Shown here: one piece after another, positions 31,501 through 45,904 of the stretch
How the letters are laid out: each line of letters begins with the position of its first letter
How positions within the stretch are numbered: position 1 is the stretch's first letter
Source: Metallosphaera cuprina Ar-4
Lineage (GTDB): Archaea > Thermoproteota > Thermoprotei_A > Sulfolobales > Sulfolobaceae
Direction of reading: 5' to 3'
Assembly (NCBI RefSeq): GCF_000204925.1
Contig: NC_015435.1
Span: forward strand, 1-64,000
DNA: 64,000 nt
Made by a program: the position numbers and the translations under genes
Notes under the pieces: generated by a model
Told to the model about the DNA's origin: nothing
Database searches by the model: none
What the model saw: only the letters and a program-made list of their open reading frames with translations

Positions 31501-31953
31501 CGGGGGAGAAGTTAAAGGGTAGAATACTTTTCGGGATAGTATATTATCAGAAACTTCATCATATGGTAGCTGATAAAATGCACGGACGTGGAAGAGGTCC
31601 AGTTCAGATCCTTACGAGGCAGCCTACTGAAGGAAGGGCAAGGGAAGGCGGTCTTAGGTTCGGTGAGATGGAAAGAGACTGTCTTATAGGTTACGGAGCG
31701 GCTATGCTAATCAAGGACAGACTATTAGATAACTCAGATAAGGCTACCGTTTACGTGTGCGAACAATGTGGTTACGTTGGATGGTACGATAGGTCAAAGA
31801 ACAAGTACATATGCCCAATTCATGGAGACAAGTCTACTCTTTATCCAGTAGCAGTCTCTTATGCCTTTAAGTTATTACTTCAAGAGCTGATGAGTATGGT
31901 TATTGCACCCAAGCTAGTTTTGGGAGAGAGAGTCTCTGTAGGAGGTAATTCAA

Positions 31954-31961
<8 letters not shown>
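28587..31961 (+). CDS. rpoB: RNA polymerase subunit B (Rpo2)
   Basis: Second largest RNA polymerase subunit, undivided (1124 residues), as in Crenarchaeota. Landmarks: [13 protein letters not shown], the [20 protein letters not shown] segment, [14 protein letters not shown], the active-centre [27 protein letters not shown], and a C-terminal zinc site [10 protein letters not shown]...CPIHG. The ATG at 28587 is preceded by GGTGAG at eight bases; a GTG at 28578 lies in the rpoH tail. rpoA1 overlaps its last 8 bases. Confidence 0.98.
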
Positions 31962-35799
<3,838 letters not shown>

Positions 35800-35806
35800 A
35801 ACGAAA

Positions 35807-36118
35807 ATGTCACAATCAATAACATTTGAGTCAGAGATTAAAGTCCTTCTAAAAACAGGTAAGGTAATCCTAGGAAATAAAAGGTCAACGAAGGCAATGA
35901 AGCTAGGTAAGCTAAAGGGATTAATAATTGCTTCAACTCTTAGGAGCGATATTAGGAACGATATAATGAGATACGCGCATTTAGGTAATATACCTGTTGT
36001 AGAGTTCAAAGGAAGTGGATGGGAACTAGGAACGCTAGTAGGTAAACCGTTTTTAATATCTGTTATTGGTATAGAGGATACAGGTGACTCACAGATACTA
36101 AAGTTAGCGAATTCATAA
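35807..36118 (+). CDS. rpl30e: 50S ribosomal protein L30e
   Basis: 103 residues with the L7Ae/L30e fold pattern: LKTGKVILGNKRSTKAMKLGKLKGLIIAS, then IPVVEFKGSGWELGTLVGKPF. It sits 7 bases after rpoA2, its standard place in the crenarchaeal RNA polymerase operon. Confidence 0.96.
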   Translation: MSQSITFESEIKVLLKTGKVILGNKRSTKAMKLGKLKGLIIASTLRSDIRNDIMRYAHLGNIPVVEFKGSGWELGTLVGKPFLISVIGIEDTGDSQILKLANS

Positions 36119-36130
36119 TGGTGATATCAA

Positions 36131-36562
36131 GTGCCAGAGATTAAGCTAACGCCTGAAGAGATGCGATATATGTCACTCTTTCAAGACGTTACTAGGGTAA
36201 CTGTAAGAGACTGCATTATTGATGATGAAGGAAATAGAATAATATTCATGGTAGACCCAGAAAATATGGGTATAGCTATAGGAAAGGGAGGGATGAACAT
36301 AAAGAAGCTAAAAAAGATAATTGGTAAGGACATAGAAGTTGTGGCGTATAGTGATAACCTTGAGGACCTTGTGAAGAACCTAATGTCTCCTGCACGAGTT
36401 AGAAGCGTTAAGACGATAGATAGCAATTCAAGGAAGACGGTTCACGTATCAGTTGATCCACAGGATAAGGCGATAGCTATAGGGAAAGCAGGAAGAAACG
36501 TAAGTCGTGCCAAAATAATTTTAAAAAGATATATGGACATAGACTCGGTGATCATTAACTAA
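36131..36562 (+). CDS. nusA: transcription factor NusA, archaeal KH-domain type
   Basis: 143 residues consisting of two KH RNA-binding domains only: [19 protein letters not shown] near 45-65 and [19 protein letters not shown] near 115-133 carry the GxxG loops. The bacterial N-terminal and S1 domains are absent, as usual in archaea. It starts with GTG after rpl30e. Confidence 0.94.
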   Translation: MPEIKLTPEEMRYMSLFQDVTRVTVRDCIIDDEGNRIIFMVDPENMGIAIGKGGMNIKKLKKIIGKDIEVVAYSDNLEDLVKNLMSPARVRSVKTIDSNSRKTVHVSVDPQDKAIAIGKAGRNVSRAKIILKRYMDIDSVIIN

Positions 36563-36574
36563 AGAGGTGTCAGT

Positions 36575-37015
36575 TTGGCAGATAAATCGCCTAAAGGTAT
36601 ATTCGCGGCTAGAAAACTAAAGTTAAGAAGGTTAAAATTTAGGTGGAGTCAGAGGAAATTTAAGATAAGGATGTTACGACTCAAGAAGAGATTTGATCCT
36701 CTTCAAGGAGCACCTATGGCCAGAGGAGTAGTTCTAGAGAAAGTAGGAATAGAGTCCAGACAACCCAACTCGGCCGTAAGGAAGTGTGTCAGAGTTCAGT
36801 TAGTAAAGAACAGCAGGGTCGTCACGGCTTTCGTTCCTGGAGATGGTGGAGTTAATTTCATAGATGAGCACGACGAAGTGATAATTGCAGGTATAGGCGG
36901 TACGTTGGGTAGATCAATGGGTGATTTACCTGGAGTAAGATTTAAAGTAATAATGGTTAATGGCGTTTCTCTAGATTCACTTTACAAAGGCAAGAAACAG
37001 AAACCAGTGAGATGA
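36575..37015 (+). CDS. rps12: 30S ribosomal protein S12
   Basis: 146 residues with [48 protein letters not shown] and the decoding-centre neighbourhood; the start is a TTG. A AGAGGTG binding site lies upstream. The message would stop here, since the next gene is inverted. Confidence 0.97.
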   Translation: MADKSPKGIFAARKLKLRRLKFRWSQRKFKIRMLRLKKRFDPLQGAPMARGVVLEKVGIESRQPNSAVRKCVRVQLVKNSRVVTAFVPGDGGVNFIDEHDEVIIAGIGGTLGRSMGDLPGVRFKVIMVNGVSLDSLYKGKKQKPVR

Positions 37016-37028
37016 AATTCCTTCTCGT

Positions 37029-37490
37029 TTATCTGCTACTTCTTTCAGTTGATTTGTCAACAAGCTCTCTTTTTACCTTTATTGGCTTTTTCGTGAGCAA
37101 CGCAAGGTATATTGCATGACTCGGTATCATTCTCTTTTGGATAATTAGCCCTCCAAAATTCAGCTCAACGGTAGCCAAATATATATCATCTAATATGTCA
37201 TCCACGGTCACTTGAGTGATCCTTTTTTCTAATTCTTCTGTAACTTCTGGTATAAATGATATTATATCATAGACAGTCTCTCTACGAGCTAGTTCAGAAA
37301 GGTTATTGGATTCATTCGAATCGTTTTTCAATAATTTATTTATAGCATTCACGATATCTGGAGGCACGTAGAAAAGATTAAACTCTCTTCCGTCTTCAAG
37401 GTAGCACACAATAACAGGCACTCCGTTCATTGGAGAAATGAAAGCGTCAACTTTACTCACGCTAATGAATTCATGTTCTTCTCCAGTCAT
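37029..37490 (-). CDS. bifunctional nuclease domain protein (DUF151)
   Basis: 153 residues of the DUF151/BFN family, whose members are reported to have DNase or RNase activity in plants. Seen here: an N-terminal beta segment VPVIVCYLEDGREFNLFYVP, a middle acidic part, and the family C-terminal sequence YLATVELNFGG...PSHAIYLALLTKKPI. Archaeal function is not known to me. It lies inverted between rps12 and rps7, interrupting an otherwise continuous ribosomal operon. Confidence 0.82.
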   Translation of the reverse strand: MTGEEHEFISVSKVDAFISPMNGVPVIVCYLEDGREFNLFYVPPDIVNAINKLLKNDSNESNNLSELARRETVYDIISFIPEVTEELEKRITQVTVDDILDDIYLATVELNFGGLIIQKRMIPSHAIYLALLTKKPIKVKRELVDKSTERSSR

Positions 37491-37565
37491 TATATAATAT
37501 GTTATCCGGTGAAGACTATTAAACTCTTCATGAATAGTTATTTAATGGGTTAAAGTTCAATACTG

Positions 37566-38159
37566 GTGAGTGAAGAAATGAGTTATGAACTATCAAATCT
37601 CGACATAAAGATATTCGGTAAGTGGGATAACAAAGTTGAAATAAGAGATCCAAGTCTTAAAAAGTATATTTCTTTGATCCCGGTTTATCTGCCTCATTCA
37701 GGAGGAAGACACGAGCATAGAAGGTTTGGGAAGGCCAAAGTCTCAATCGTAGAGAGGTTGATTAACGAGTTGATGAGACCTGGTAAAAACAAGGGAAAGA
37801 AAATACTAGCGTATAACATTGTGAAGGCCACGTTCGAACTGATATACGCCAGAACTGGTCAAAATCCTCTTCAAGTGTTAGTTAGGGCCATAGAAAATTC
37901 GGCTCCAAGAGAAGAAGTTACTAGAATAATGTACGGTGGTATAGTATATTACGTTGCGGTAGACGTTTCTCCTCAGAGGAGAGTAGATTTGGTCCTGCGC
38001 CATCTAGTAGAAGGAGCTCGTCAGGCCGCATTCAATAATCCGAAACCTATTGAGGAAGCGTTAGCAGATGAACTAATTGCAGCGGCCTCTGGAGACAACA
38101 AGAGCTTTGCTATAAGGAAGAAAGAGGAGATGGAAAGGATAGCCCTAAGCTCTAGATAG
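37566..38159 (+). CDS. rps7: 30S ribosomal protein S7
   Basis: 197 residues: [73 protein letters not shown], and the C-terminal [24 protein letters not shown] box centred near 37541 is 25 bases before GTG 37566; the ATG at 37578 is the alternative, with GGTGAG in front of it. It has its own promoter because the inverted nuclease gene separates it from rps12. Confidence 0.96.
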   Translation: MSEEMSYELSNLDIKIFGKWDNKVEIRDPSLKKYISLIPVYLPHSGGRHEHRRFGKAKVSIVERLINELMRPGKNKGKKILAYNIVKATFELIYARTGQNPLQVLVRAIENSAPREEVTRIMYGGIVYYVAVDVSPQRRVDLVLRHLVEGARQAAFNNPKPIEEALADELIAAASGDNKSFAIRKKEEMERIALSSR

Positions 38160-38163
38160 CTAA

Positions 38164-38174
38164 ACTTTTATTAA
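38164..38174 (+). promoter_or_regulatory. TATA box of tuf
   Basis: ACTTTTATTAA just after the rps7 stop, about 40 bases before the tuf ATG. With a GAGGTAG binding site before the ATG, the leader would be about 13-15 bases. An extra promoter is plausible for the abundant factor EF-1A. Confidence 0.4.
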
Positions 38175-38209
38175 CTGATACCCTTTATCACGGGTAGGAG
38201 TTGAGGTAG

Positions 38210-39517
<1,308 letters not shown>

Positions 39518-39537
39518 ATCAATTGCGGTGCACATAG

Positions 39538-39846
39538 ATGCCAAATAAAGCTAGAATACGATTGTGGAGCACTAACGTTAACGATCTAAATTACGTTGTG
39601 AATCAAATTAAGGGGATCGTAGATAAAACAGGAGTAAACATGAGGGGGCCAATTCCATTGCCAACCAGGCGTATGGAGGTTCCTGTAATGAAACTTCCAC
39701 ACGGAGAAGGTCGAAAAAAATGGGAAAAGTGGGAGATGTCCCTTCATAAGAGGATAATTGATATCTCCGCTGACGAGAGGGTAATGAGGCAACTAATGAG
39801 AGTTAAAGTTCCGGAGGATGTATACATAGAAATTCAACTGATCTAG
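39538..39846 (+). CDS. rps10: 30S ribosomal protein S10
   Basis: 102 residues: [82 protein letters not shown]. It closes the translation operon, with tRNA-Ser(GGA) 26 bases downstream. Confidence 0.97.
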   Translation: MPNKARIRLWSTNVNDLNYVVNQIKGIVDKTGVNMRGPIPLPTRRMEVPVMKLPHGEGRKKWEKWEMSLHKRIIDISADERVMRQLMRVKVPEDVYIEIQLI

Positions 39847-39848
39847 CT

Positions 39849-39862
39849 TTCTCACGTTTTTT
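39849..39862 (+). terminator. T-rich terminator between rps10 and tRNA-Ser
   Basis: CTCACGTTTTTTC, a six-T run just after rps10, the usual crenarchaeal pattern. No clear tRNA promoter lies between it and the tRNA, so read-through is possible. Confidence 0.3.
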
Positions 39863-39872
39863 CAATCTATGA

Positions 39873-39967
39873 GCCGGGGTGCCCGAGCGGACCAAGGGGC
39901 TGGCCTGGAGTTTGCTGGTCAGCCAGTGGGGGTCAACCCTGCGCGGGTTCAAATCCCGCCCCCGGCG
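39873..39967 (+). tRNA. tRNA-Ser (GGA), with 10-base intron
   Basis: Acceptor GCCGGGG/CCCCGGC with discriminator G, anticodon stem CTGGC/GCCAG, long variable arm GGG-GTCAA-CCC as in serine tRNAs, T arm GCGGG-TTCAAAT-CCCGC. The anticodon loop becomes normal (CTGGAGA, anticodon GGA) if ten bases (TTTGCTGGTC) after position 37 are removed. CTGG of the loop can pair with CTGG of the intron (with two G-U) as the splice helix. CCA is not encoded. Confidence 0.9.
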
Positions 39968-39984
39968 CCTTCACGGTGATCTTC

Positions 39985-41292
39985 ATGTTTCCACGAATAA
40001 TTATATCATCTGATAGGAGCGGATCTGGTAAGACGTTAATATCCTCAGGTCTGATGATGTCTTTATCTAAGAGGTTTAAAGTAAGAGGATTTAAAGTTGG
40101 GCCAGATTACATTGACCTAGGGTATCATAAACTTGCTACAGGCTCCCCTTCAATTAATCTTGATTTATTCATTATGGGAGAGGAAGGCGTACTTAGGTCT
40201 CTAGTTAAATACTCCAAGGGGTATGATATTTCAGTAATTGAAGGGGTAATGGGTCTCTATGACGGACATAATGATGAGTATAGTACGTTTAGATTATCTG
40301 AAGTTACATCAACTCCTATTGTCCTCGTTATAGATTGTAGTGCAATGGGAACAACAGCAGCGGCAGTAATACATGGACTTATCCACTTTGGAAACGCTAA
40401 AATCAAGGGAGTTATATTCAACAAAATTAGCTCAGAGTTCCACTTCAACTATTGTAGAAGTAAGGTAAGAGATGTTAAGATTTTGGGTTATATTCCTAGA
40501 CTTAGCATCTCTGTACCGTCTAGGCATCTAGGTCTCTTCACGGTAGAAACTAATAGAAGAGCGTTAGACGCTATAAGGGAAATATCAAAATCTATTGATT
40601 CTAACGTAGATGTGGATGAGCTTATAAATATCGCTAGTTCGGCTCCTGATATATCGATTAATGAGCAGGAATCTCTTAATGAAAGACGTGATAGGGAGAG
40701 GAGGAAGAAAACTATTGCAATAGCTTACGATTCAGCATTTTCGTTCTATTATCAGGAGAGCTTGGACCTACTTAGCAGAAATTTCGATTTGAAATTCTTT
40801 AGTCCAATAAATAATGAGAAGGTCGAAGGAGCCGATATGATATATCTTGGTGGAGGATATCCAGAGCTTTTTGTCAAGGAACTTTCCTCCTCTTTAGATA
40901 CAATTAAATGGATTAAAAACTCGGTATCCAGTAACGTTCCATTATTAGCCGAATGTGGTGGCTTAATGTACCTTTCAACTTATATTAGGACCCAGGAAGG
41001 AAAGTTCAATATGGCGAATCTATATGACATAGGTATAGGCTTAGGTAGGCTGACGATAGGTTATAGATATGCTGACGCTCTTAAAGACACGTTCCTTGCT
41101 AAGGCTGGAGATACAATAAGGGGCCACGAATTTCACGTGTCTTCACCTGAATATGTAAACGAGAAAGACTTCGTCCTTAAACATAGGAACGGTAAAGGCG
41201 TAACTAATGGTTTAGACGGAGTCAAAATAAATAACTCTATAGCTTCTTATCTTCACGTACATTTAGCTAGTCTGCGAGGACTGTCTCTTTAG
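39985..41292 (+). CDS. cbiA: cobyrinate a,c-diamide synthase
   Basis: Amidates the a and c side chains of cobyrinate in cobalamin synthesis, using glutamine and ATP. The 435 residues start with a P-loop-like SSDRSGSGKTLISSGLM, then FKVGPDYIDLGYH, the VIEGVMGLYDG motif, and a C-terminal class I glutaminase with LLAECGGLMYLS (catalytic Cys) and HEFHVS. The ATG at 39985 has GGTGAT four bases upstream; a GTG at 39976 lies inside this binding site. It begins 17 bases after tRNA-Ser. Confidence 0.93.
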   Translation: MFPRIIISSDRSGSGKTLISSGLMMSLSKRFKVRGFKVGPDYIDLGYHKLATGSPSINLDLFIMGEEGVLRSLVKYSKGYDISVIEGVMGLYDGHNDEYSTFRLSEVTSTPIVLVIDCSAMGTTAAAVIHGLIHFGNAKIKGVIFNKISSEFHFNYCRSKVRDVKILGYIPRLSISVPSRHLGLFTVETNRRALDAIREISKSIDSNVDVDELINIASSAPDISINEQESLNERRDRERRKKTIAIAYDSAFSFYYQESLDLLSRNFDLKFFSPINNEKVEGADMIYLGGGYPELFVKELSSSLDTIKWIKNSVSSNVPLLAECGGLMYLSTYIRTQEGKFNMANLYDIGIGLGRLTIGYRYADALKDTFLAKAGDTIRGHEFHVSSPEYVNEKDFVLKHRNGKGVTNGLDGVKINNSIASYLHVHLASLRGLSL

Positions 41293-42021
41293 TTCCAATC
41301 TTTTTACCCTTTCTATCATATCAAGTAATTTATCTAAATCCTTGGCATAAAGTCTTATCTTATACGGATATTTCGCCTCTTTCGAGTCTATCTCTACGTA
41401 CTTCTTTTCTCTATTAACTGATATTGTTGAACTAAGAAGGTGCTTAGCATGCAAGAAAATAGACATTCCTCCACTTCCTATTATTCCCTTTTCGGTTACT
41501 TTATAGCTCAAAGGAGCCATAGTTGACATCATGCTCGGCTTGAACAGCCTTCTATACACGAAGAATCCAAACAGATATATTATTTCAAAATAAATTAAAT
41601 ATACAGCCAGTCTATAATAAGGATCAACTTGAGATGTCGCAAATTTCGACACATATCCATACACGAAGAATAAGACTACTATATAGATTAAATAGGAGAA
41701 GAGCATCATCATATTCTTTTTCGCAAATTGCATATACTCTTTCTGATATTCCTCATCTTTCATTACAAGTTCGTTAGCGTTTTTCTCTTCAAAGAGGACA
41801 TTAGAGTTTGCTGCCTCCATCATGAGCTTTCTATCTCTAAGCATGGGGTTAGACCTATATGTCATTGAAAAAGTTATTGCCATAATAACTATAAAATATG
41901 AAAGAAACGCTTCTAAGAAATATTTTGGATAGAATCCTAATACAATTGAAATTACTATTAAGTAAGTTTGGCTGATCAAAGCGAATTTCCAGTTATAGGG
42001 ATTCGGTGTCGCCGATGACAT
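41263..42021 (-). CDS. membrane protein, DUF2208-like
   Basis: 252 residues with about four hydrophobic segments: near 15-30 and 33-55, and a pair near 104-125 and 140-157. Between them is a charged helix (RDRKLMMEAANSN...EKNANELVMKDEEYQKEYMQFAKKN), and a soluble C-terminal part of about 90 residues follows. It resembles DUF2208 membrane proteins of Sulfolobales as I recall them; the function is unknown. The tail overlaps the end of cbiA by 30 bases on the opposite strand. Confidence 0.6.
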   Translation of the reverse strand: MSSATPNPYNWKFALISQTYLIVISIVLGFYPKYFLEAFLSYFIVIMAITFSMTYRSNPMLRDRKLMMEAANSNVLFEEKNANELVMKDEEYQKEYMQFAKKNMMMLFSYLIYIVVLFFVYGYVSKFATSQVDPYYRLAVYLIYFEIIYLFGFFVYRRLFKPSMMSTMAPLSYKVTEKGIIGSGGMSIFLHAKHLLSSTISVNREKKYVEIDSKEAKYPYKIRLYAKDLDKLLDMIERVKRLELKRQSSQTS

Positions 42022-42065
42022 GCTATGTCCTATATAACAGTGTAACTTAAATACTTATATAAGAA

Positions 42066-42527
42066 ATGACCATGATCTTCATCTTTCTACTCCTCTTAGC
42101 CTCAACTTCCCATACATACGTCTTTCATTATTATTCGTCCTCTCTGTCCCAGCCACTTGTAGTGAATATAACGGTTAATCCCGGAAATGTTAGCGTTTAC
42201 AATCAGTCCAACGGAATCTTGATAGAATTAAACTACTCCTTAACACAAGTAATATCTAATTTATCATTTCTAAAAATCAACTCAACATTACTCTTTGTAC
42301 CTATATCTTCTCTTAAACCAAATACGTCTTACTTTATGCATATTTCAAGTAACTCTTCAGACACATTAATTCTATTTTCTACTAAACTTAACTCTAGCCC
42401 AATAAAAAATATAATTACTATAGATACGTCAAATCAAAGAAGCAGTGAGAATTACATACCTTATTTACTTTTAGTCCTAATCTCTTTATTTGTATCTATA
42501 CTATTAAGAAGAATCAAAAGACATTAG
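42066..42527 (+). CDS. secreted/membrane-anchored surface protein, unknown function
   Basis: 153 residues: a signal-like hydrophobic N-terminus (MIFIFLLLLASTSHTYVF), an extracellular part rich in Asn-Xaa-Ser/Thr sequons (NITVNPGNVS, NQSNG, NYSLT, NLSFL, NSTLL, NTSYF, NSSDT), then a single C-terminal transmembrane helix YIPYLLLVLISLFVSILL with a basic tail RRIKRH. The features fit a heavily N-glycosylated type I membrane protein at the cell surface. No family is recognised. It is divergent from the neighbouring membrane protein. Confidence 0.6.
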   Translation: MTMIFIFLLLLASTSHTYVFHYYSSSLSQPLVVNITVNPGNVSVYNQSNGILIELNYSLTQVISNLSFLKINSTLLFVPISSLKPNTSYFMHISSNSSDTLILFSTKLNSSPIKNIITIDTSNQRSSENYIPYLLLVLISLFVSILLRRIKRH

Positions 42528-42564
42528 TACATACGCTTTTATACTTATTTTATTAAGCTAAAAT

Positions 42565-43224
42565 ATGTCTCTCCGTTCCGATCTTAGGAAAAACCTGGAA
42601 GCTGGACTCCCTTTGTTACTGTATGATTTTGACGGTAGAGAAGAGGAAGTGGATATGGTTTTTTACGGAGGTGCGGTAACGTGGAAAAGCATAAGGACAC
42701 TCAGGTCGATGGCTGGAGGTCTAATATGCTATGCCACAGGGAAAGAGGAGGCCGAAGCGTTAGGAATTCCGTTTCAGGTGGATTTACTGAGATCAAACAA
42801 CGAGTTAGCCAAACTCGTTAAAAGACCGAAATATCAGGACGAACCGGCCTTTTCCGTATGGGTCAATCACGTGGAGACTAAAACAGGGATTTCAGATGAG
42901 GATAGGGCGATAACAATTAGAAAACTACACGAGATAATTAAAGATATACTAAAAGGCAAGCAAGCAAGAGATATATTCTACAACGAATTTTACTCTCCAG
43001 GTCACGTTCCAATATTAATCTCCAGAGGAATAGGGGCTAGACGAGGCCATACAGAGCTTAGTATAACGCTAGTTGAACAATTAGGATTGGAAAGAAGTGT
43101 AGTGTTTGCTGAAATGTTAGACGAGAAAACTAGTCTGAAGAAAGATGATGCAATGAAGATAGCCAGGAGTAACGGTTTCATTTTCCTTGAGGGAAAGGAG
43201 ATTCTGAAAGGTGTATTAGCTTGA
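42565..43224 (+). CDS. ribB: 3,4-dihydroxy-2-butanone 4-phosphate synthase
   Basis: Makes the four-carbon unit of riboflavin from ribulose 5-phosphate. The 219 residues carry LLYDFDGREEEVDMVF (acidic metal site), MAGGLICYAT, and the active-site segment PGHVPILISRGIGARRGHTELSI. It heads the riboflavin operon; the next four genes overlap or nearly abut each other. Confidence 0.93.
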   Translation: MSLRSDLRKNLEAGLPLLLYDFDGREEEVDMVFYGGAVTWKSIRTLRSMAGGLICYATGKEEAEALGIPFQVDLLRSNNELAKLVKRPKYQDEPAFSVWVNHVETKTGISDEDRAITIRKLHEIIKDILKGKQARDIFYNEFYSPGHVPILISRGIGARRGHTELSITLVEQLGLERSVVFAEMLDEKTSLKKDDAMKIARSNGFIFLEGKEILKGVLA

Positions 43225-43691
43225 TTGAAAGAATTTACGGTGTCGCGGATACAACTTTTTCAAGAGTCAACATGGGGGAGATAGCTATAAAAGTTATAAG
43301 GAAGGAAGATCCCGACTCTCAAATATCTAGATACACAGTTCCTGGTATCAAGGATTTACCCGTAGCGGCAAAAAAGTTGATCGATTCTGGATGCAATGGT
43401 GTTATAACCTTAGGCTGGGTGGGTAAAACTCAGTTAGACAAGTATAGTTATTTAGCTGCGAGTATAGGCCTCATCTTTGTTCAGATATCCACCTCTAGAC
43501 ATGTTATAGACGTCACTGTACATGAAGATGAGGCTGAGGATGAGGAGACTCTTAGAGAAATAGCAATAGATAGGGCGAAGAAACACTCTGTAAATCTGGT
43601 TAAGCTAATAAAGGATGGGGGAAACGCATTAACTGAAATGGCCGGTAAAGGATTGAGGCAGGGATATAGCAATGCAGGAAGCATCGATTAG
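43221..43691 (+). CDS. ribC: riboflavin synthase, archaeal type
   Basis: Dismutates two lumazines into riboflavin; the archaeal enzyme is related to lumazine synthase, not to the bacterial one. The 156 residues show [57 protein letters not shown] and [11 protein letters not shown]. It starts within the last 4 bases of ribB with TTG and overlaps ribH by 20 bases. Confidence 0.92.
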   Translation: MIERIYGVADTTFSRVNMGEIAIKVIRKEDPDSQISRYTVPGIKDLPVAAKKLIDSGCNGVITLGWVGKTQLDKYSYLAASIGLIFVQISTSRHVIDVTVHEDEAEDEETLREIAIDRAKKHSVNLVKLIKDGGNALTEMAGKGLRQGYSNAGSID

Positions 43692-44121
43692 AATAGGCAT
43701 AGTTGTCTCGGAGTTCAATTACGACATCACGCACTTGATGCTAGATAAGGCACTATCTCATGCTAAGTTTTTAAATGCCGAGGTAAAGTCAGTGTTTAAG
43801 GTTCCTGGTACATTCGAAATCCCGCTAGCAGTGAAACATTTAGCCTCTAGGGATGATATAGACTGCGTAGTGACTTTAGGAGCTGTAATCAAAGGCGAAA
43901 CAAAGCACGATGAGATCATCGCCGGTCAGGTAGCTAGGTTAATCTCAGATCTATCTTTGGAGTTCAACAAGCCAATATCGTTAGGCATTATAGGACCAGG
44001 CGCTACTCATGAACAAGCGATGGAAAGAATTGAAGAGTATGCGACTAGGGCAGTCGAATCTGCAATCAAGATGTCAAGGAGAGTGAGAATAGCAGGACAG
44101 AGACCACAGGTGATAGAATGA
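43672..44121 (+). CDS. ribH: 6,7-dimethyl-8-ribityllumazine synthase
   Basis: Condenses the butanone phosphate with the pyrimidine to lumazine. 149 residues: [57 protein letters not shown] with the catalytic His, and [17 protein letters not shown]. Its start overlaps ribC, its end overlaps arfA by 4 bases (ATGA), so translation is coupled along the operon. Confidence 0.95.
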   Translation: MQEASIRIGIVVSEFNYDITHLMLDKALSHAKFLNAEVKSVFKVPGTFEIPLAVKHLASRDDIDCVVTLGAVIKGETKHDEIIAGQVARLISDLSLEFNKPISLGIIGPGATHEQAMERIEEYATRAVESAIKMSRRVRIAGQRPQVIE

Positions 44122-44819
44122 AAACTCTTGTGGTTGAACTCTACAACTACAGAGAGTGGACAGAGATTTTAGGATATGATAGAGAATGGAAAATTCAGAC
44201 AATCCAGTTCTCTCTTCTTTCCTCGATTCTATGGAAAGCCTCAATGATCGGAGGCATGTTACTGCCTTTAAGATATGACCAGTTTATATTAACGGCCGAC
44301 GGAATTCCTAACTCCAAACTCAAGGAGTTCTTAACCTTCATGTCAAGGCTCACTCCGGTCAATATTAGAGCTTGTCTAGGATATGGAAAGACTCCTTTAG
44401 CTGCACAGGAGAGCGGATACAACTGTATAAAGCAGTTAGAGCCAGGGAGGTTCGAGTTATCCCCTTTTCCAGACTCTTTAGTTAGTATAGCACATTACGA
44501 TCTAAACGATTTTACAAGCCTAACGAATAATACCTCTACTTACAGGTCATTCTTTGAGGCACAGAAGTTCTTTATGGACATCTTAAGCTATACTTACTCT
44601 CTAGGCGGTTTAGCCCAATACATGGGAGGAGATAATGTTATAGTTCTCCTCAATCCGGACGCAATAGACCAGATAGTAGCAAACGTAGAAAACAGTAAGT
44701 TAATAAAGGTAGGAATAGGTATAGGGAAAAACGCTAGAGAGGCGCTAAGGAACGCTACAAAAGCCTTAACTGATATCAGAAGCACTAGGAGAGAGACTTG
44801 GAAGCTCCTTCGAGAATAA
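44118..44819 (+). CDS. arfA: GTP cyclohydrolase III/IIa
   Basis: First step of archaeal riboflavin (and F420/F0) synthesis: GTP to the formylamino-pyrimidine FAPy. The 233 residues have the cyclase-like pattern [53 protein letters not shown], and the C-terminal [19 protein letters not shown]. The product still carries the formyl group, so a deformylase is needed next; the downstream amidohydrolase is the obvious candidate. Confidence 0.92.
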   Translation: MKTLVVELYNYREWTEILGYDREWKIQTIQFSLLSSILWKASMIGGMLLPLRYDQFILTADGIPNSKLKEFLTFMSRLTPVNIRACLGYGKTPLAAQESGYNCIKQLEPGRFELSPFPDSLVSIAHYDLNDFTSLTNNTSTYRSFFEAQKFFMDILSYTYSLGGLAQYMGGDNVIVLLNPDAIDQIVANVENSKLIKVGIGIGKNAREALRNATKALTDIRSTRRETWKLLRE

Positions 44820-45904
44820 TAAACGTGGAATACGCGTTATTAGGAGAAGACCTGGAGATAGCGAATAAGGTTCACTTGGAAATAGAAGACGGAGTGATCC
44901 AGCACATTGGAAAGGGTTGGATATCAGGCGGTGAAACATACAATAGATCTATTCTTTTACCAGGACTTGTTAACGCTCATGTACATAGTTTTGATGGAGT
45001 TTCTCCGGAATATGGGATTAACTTACCAATTAAGGAGGCTGTGGGGGATCCAAGAAGCGAAAAATATAGGATTCTAAGATCATTTTCAGAACGTAAATTA
45101 TTTTCATCAACGCTAGAGTTTCTGAAGAGATCGCTATCTATAGGAGTCCTAACAGTTGTAGATTTTAATGAATTAGATTTATTTGGAGCACAGATAGCTC
45201 ATAAAATCAAGAAAAACTCTCCAGTACATTACATATCGCTTGGAAGGCTTGATGGAGACTTTTCTGACGAAAGATTACTAGCCCTCAAAGAACTGGTAGA
45301 CGGTTATGGAGTAAGTAGCATATCGCTAGGTCAGGATTTACTCAAGAAAATAAAGAACGTCTTCATGGATAGATTAGTAGCTATACACATTTCTGAGACG
45401 TTAAATCAGAACCTGGTTTCAGATGTAGATGTGGCTATTTCTACATTAAAACCCAAGATTCTGATACATGGTACACATCTAACTAAAGATGAGATACGTT
45501 TGATTGCAGACGCTAAATTGAACCTAGTTATATGTCCCAGAAGTAATCTATGGTTCTCGGTTGGCATTCCTAATATACCTGAAATGATTAAAGCAGGAGT
45601 TAAACTTCTCATAGGTACAGACAATGCGGGTATAACAGATCACAATCTCTGGAAGGAGATGGAAGTTTCCCTTCTCCTTTCTAGATTAAAGGATCCAGGC
45701 TCTGACTTCTCAAAGGAGATCTTAAGGTCATCTACAATAAATTTCAATGATTCAATTAATCCGGTTTCTGAGGGGAAGAGAGTTACTGCAATAGTTATGA
45801 CGTATTCGGATAGATTCACGGCTGCATTAAATAAGTATTCTGCAATGATCAAGGATCCAGGAAACTTGACTAAAGTCTTGGCGCCACCCAGAACTTTAAG
45901 CTAG
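44798..45904 (+). CDS. amidohydrolase, candidate FAPy deformylase
   Basis: Amidohydrolase-superfamily TIM-barrel of 368 residues, last gene of the riboflavin operon. The metal ligands are all visible: NAHVHSF (HxH, about 60-62), AIHISE, HGTHL, and GTDNAG (Asp). PRSNLWFSVGIPN resembles the cytosine/guanine deaminase branch (SSL2/MTA deaminase-like). The operon supplies ArfA, and ArfB (the FAPy formyl hydrolase) is otherwise missing; the Methanocaldococcus ArfB is a creatininase-type protein, not visible here. Hydrolysis of a formamide bond suits this fold. That assignment is inference; an aminohydrolase role on a purine is the alternative. It starts with TTG, overlapping arfA by 22 bases, and overlaps pcna1 tail to tail by 35 bases. 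Confidence 0.7.
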   Translation: MEAPSRIINVEYALLGEDLEIANKVHLEIEDGVIQHIGKGWISGGETYNRSILLPGLVNAHVHSFDGVSPEYGINLPIKEAVGDPRSEKYRILRSFSERKLFSSTLEFLKRSLSIGVLTVVDFNELDLFGAQIAHKIKKNSPVHYISLGRLDGDFSDERLLALKELVDGYGVSSISLGQDLLKKIKNVFMDRLVAIHISETLNQNLVSDVDVAISTLKPKILIHGTHLTKDEIRLIADAKLNLVICPRSNLWFSVGIPNIPEMIKAGVKLLIGTDNAGITDHNLWKEMEVSLLLSRLKDPGSDFSKEILRSSTINFNDSINPVSEGKRVTAIVMTYSDRFTAALNKYSAMIKDPGNLTKVLAPPRTLS

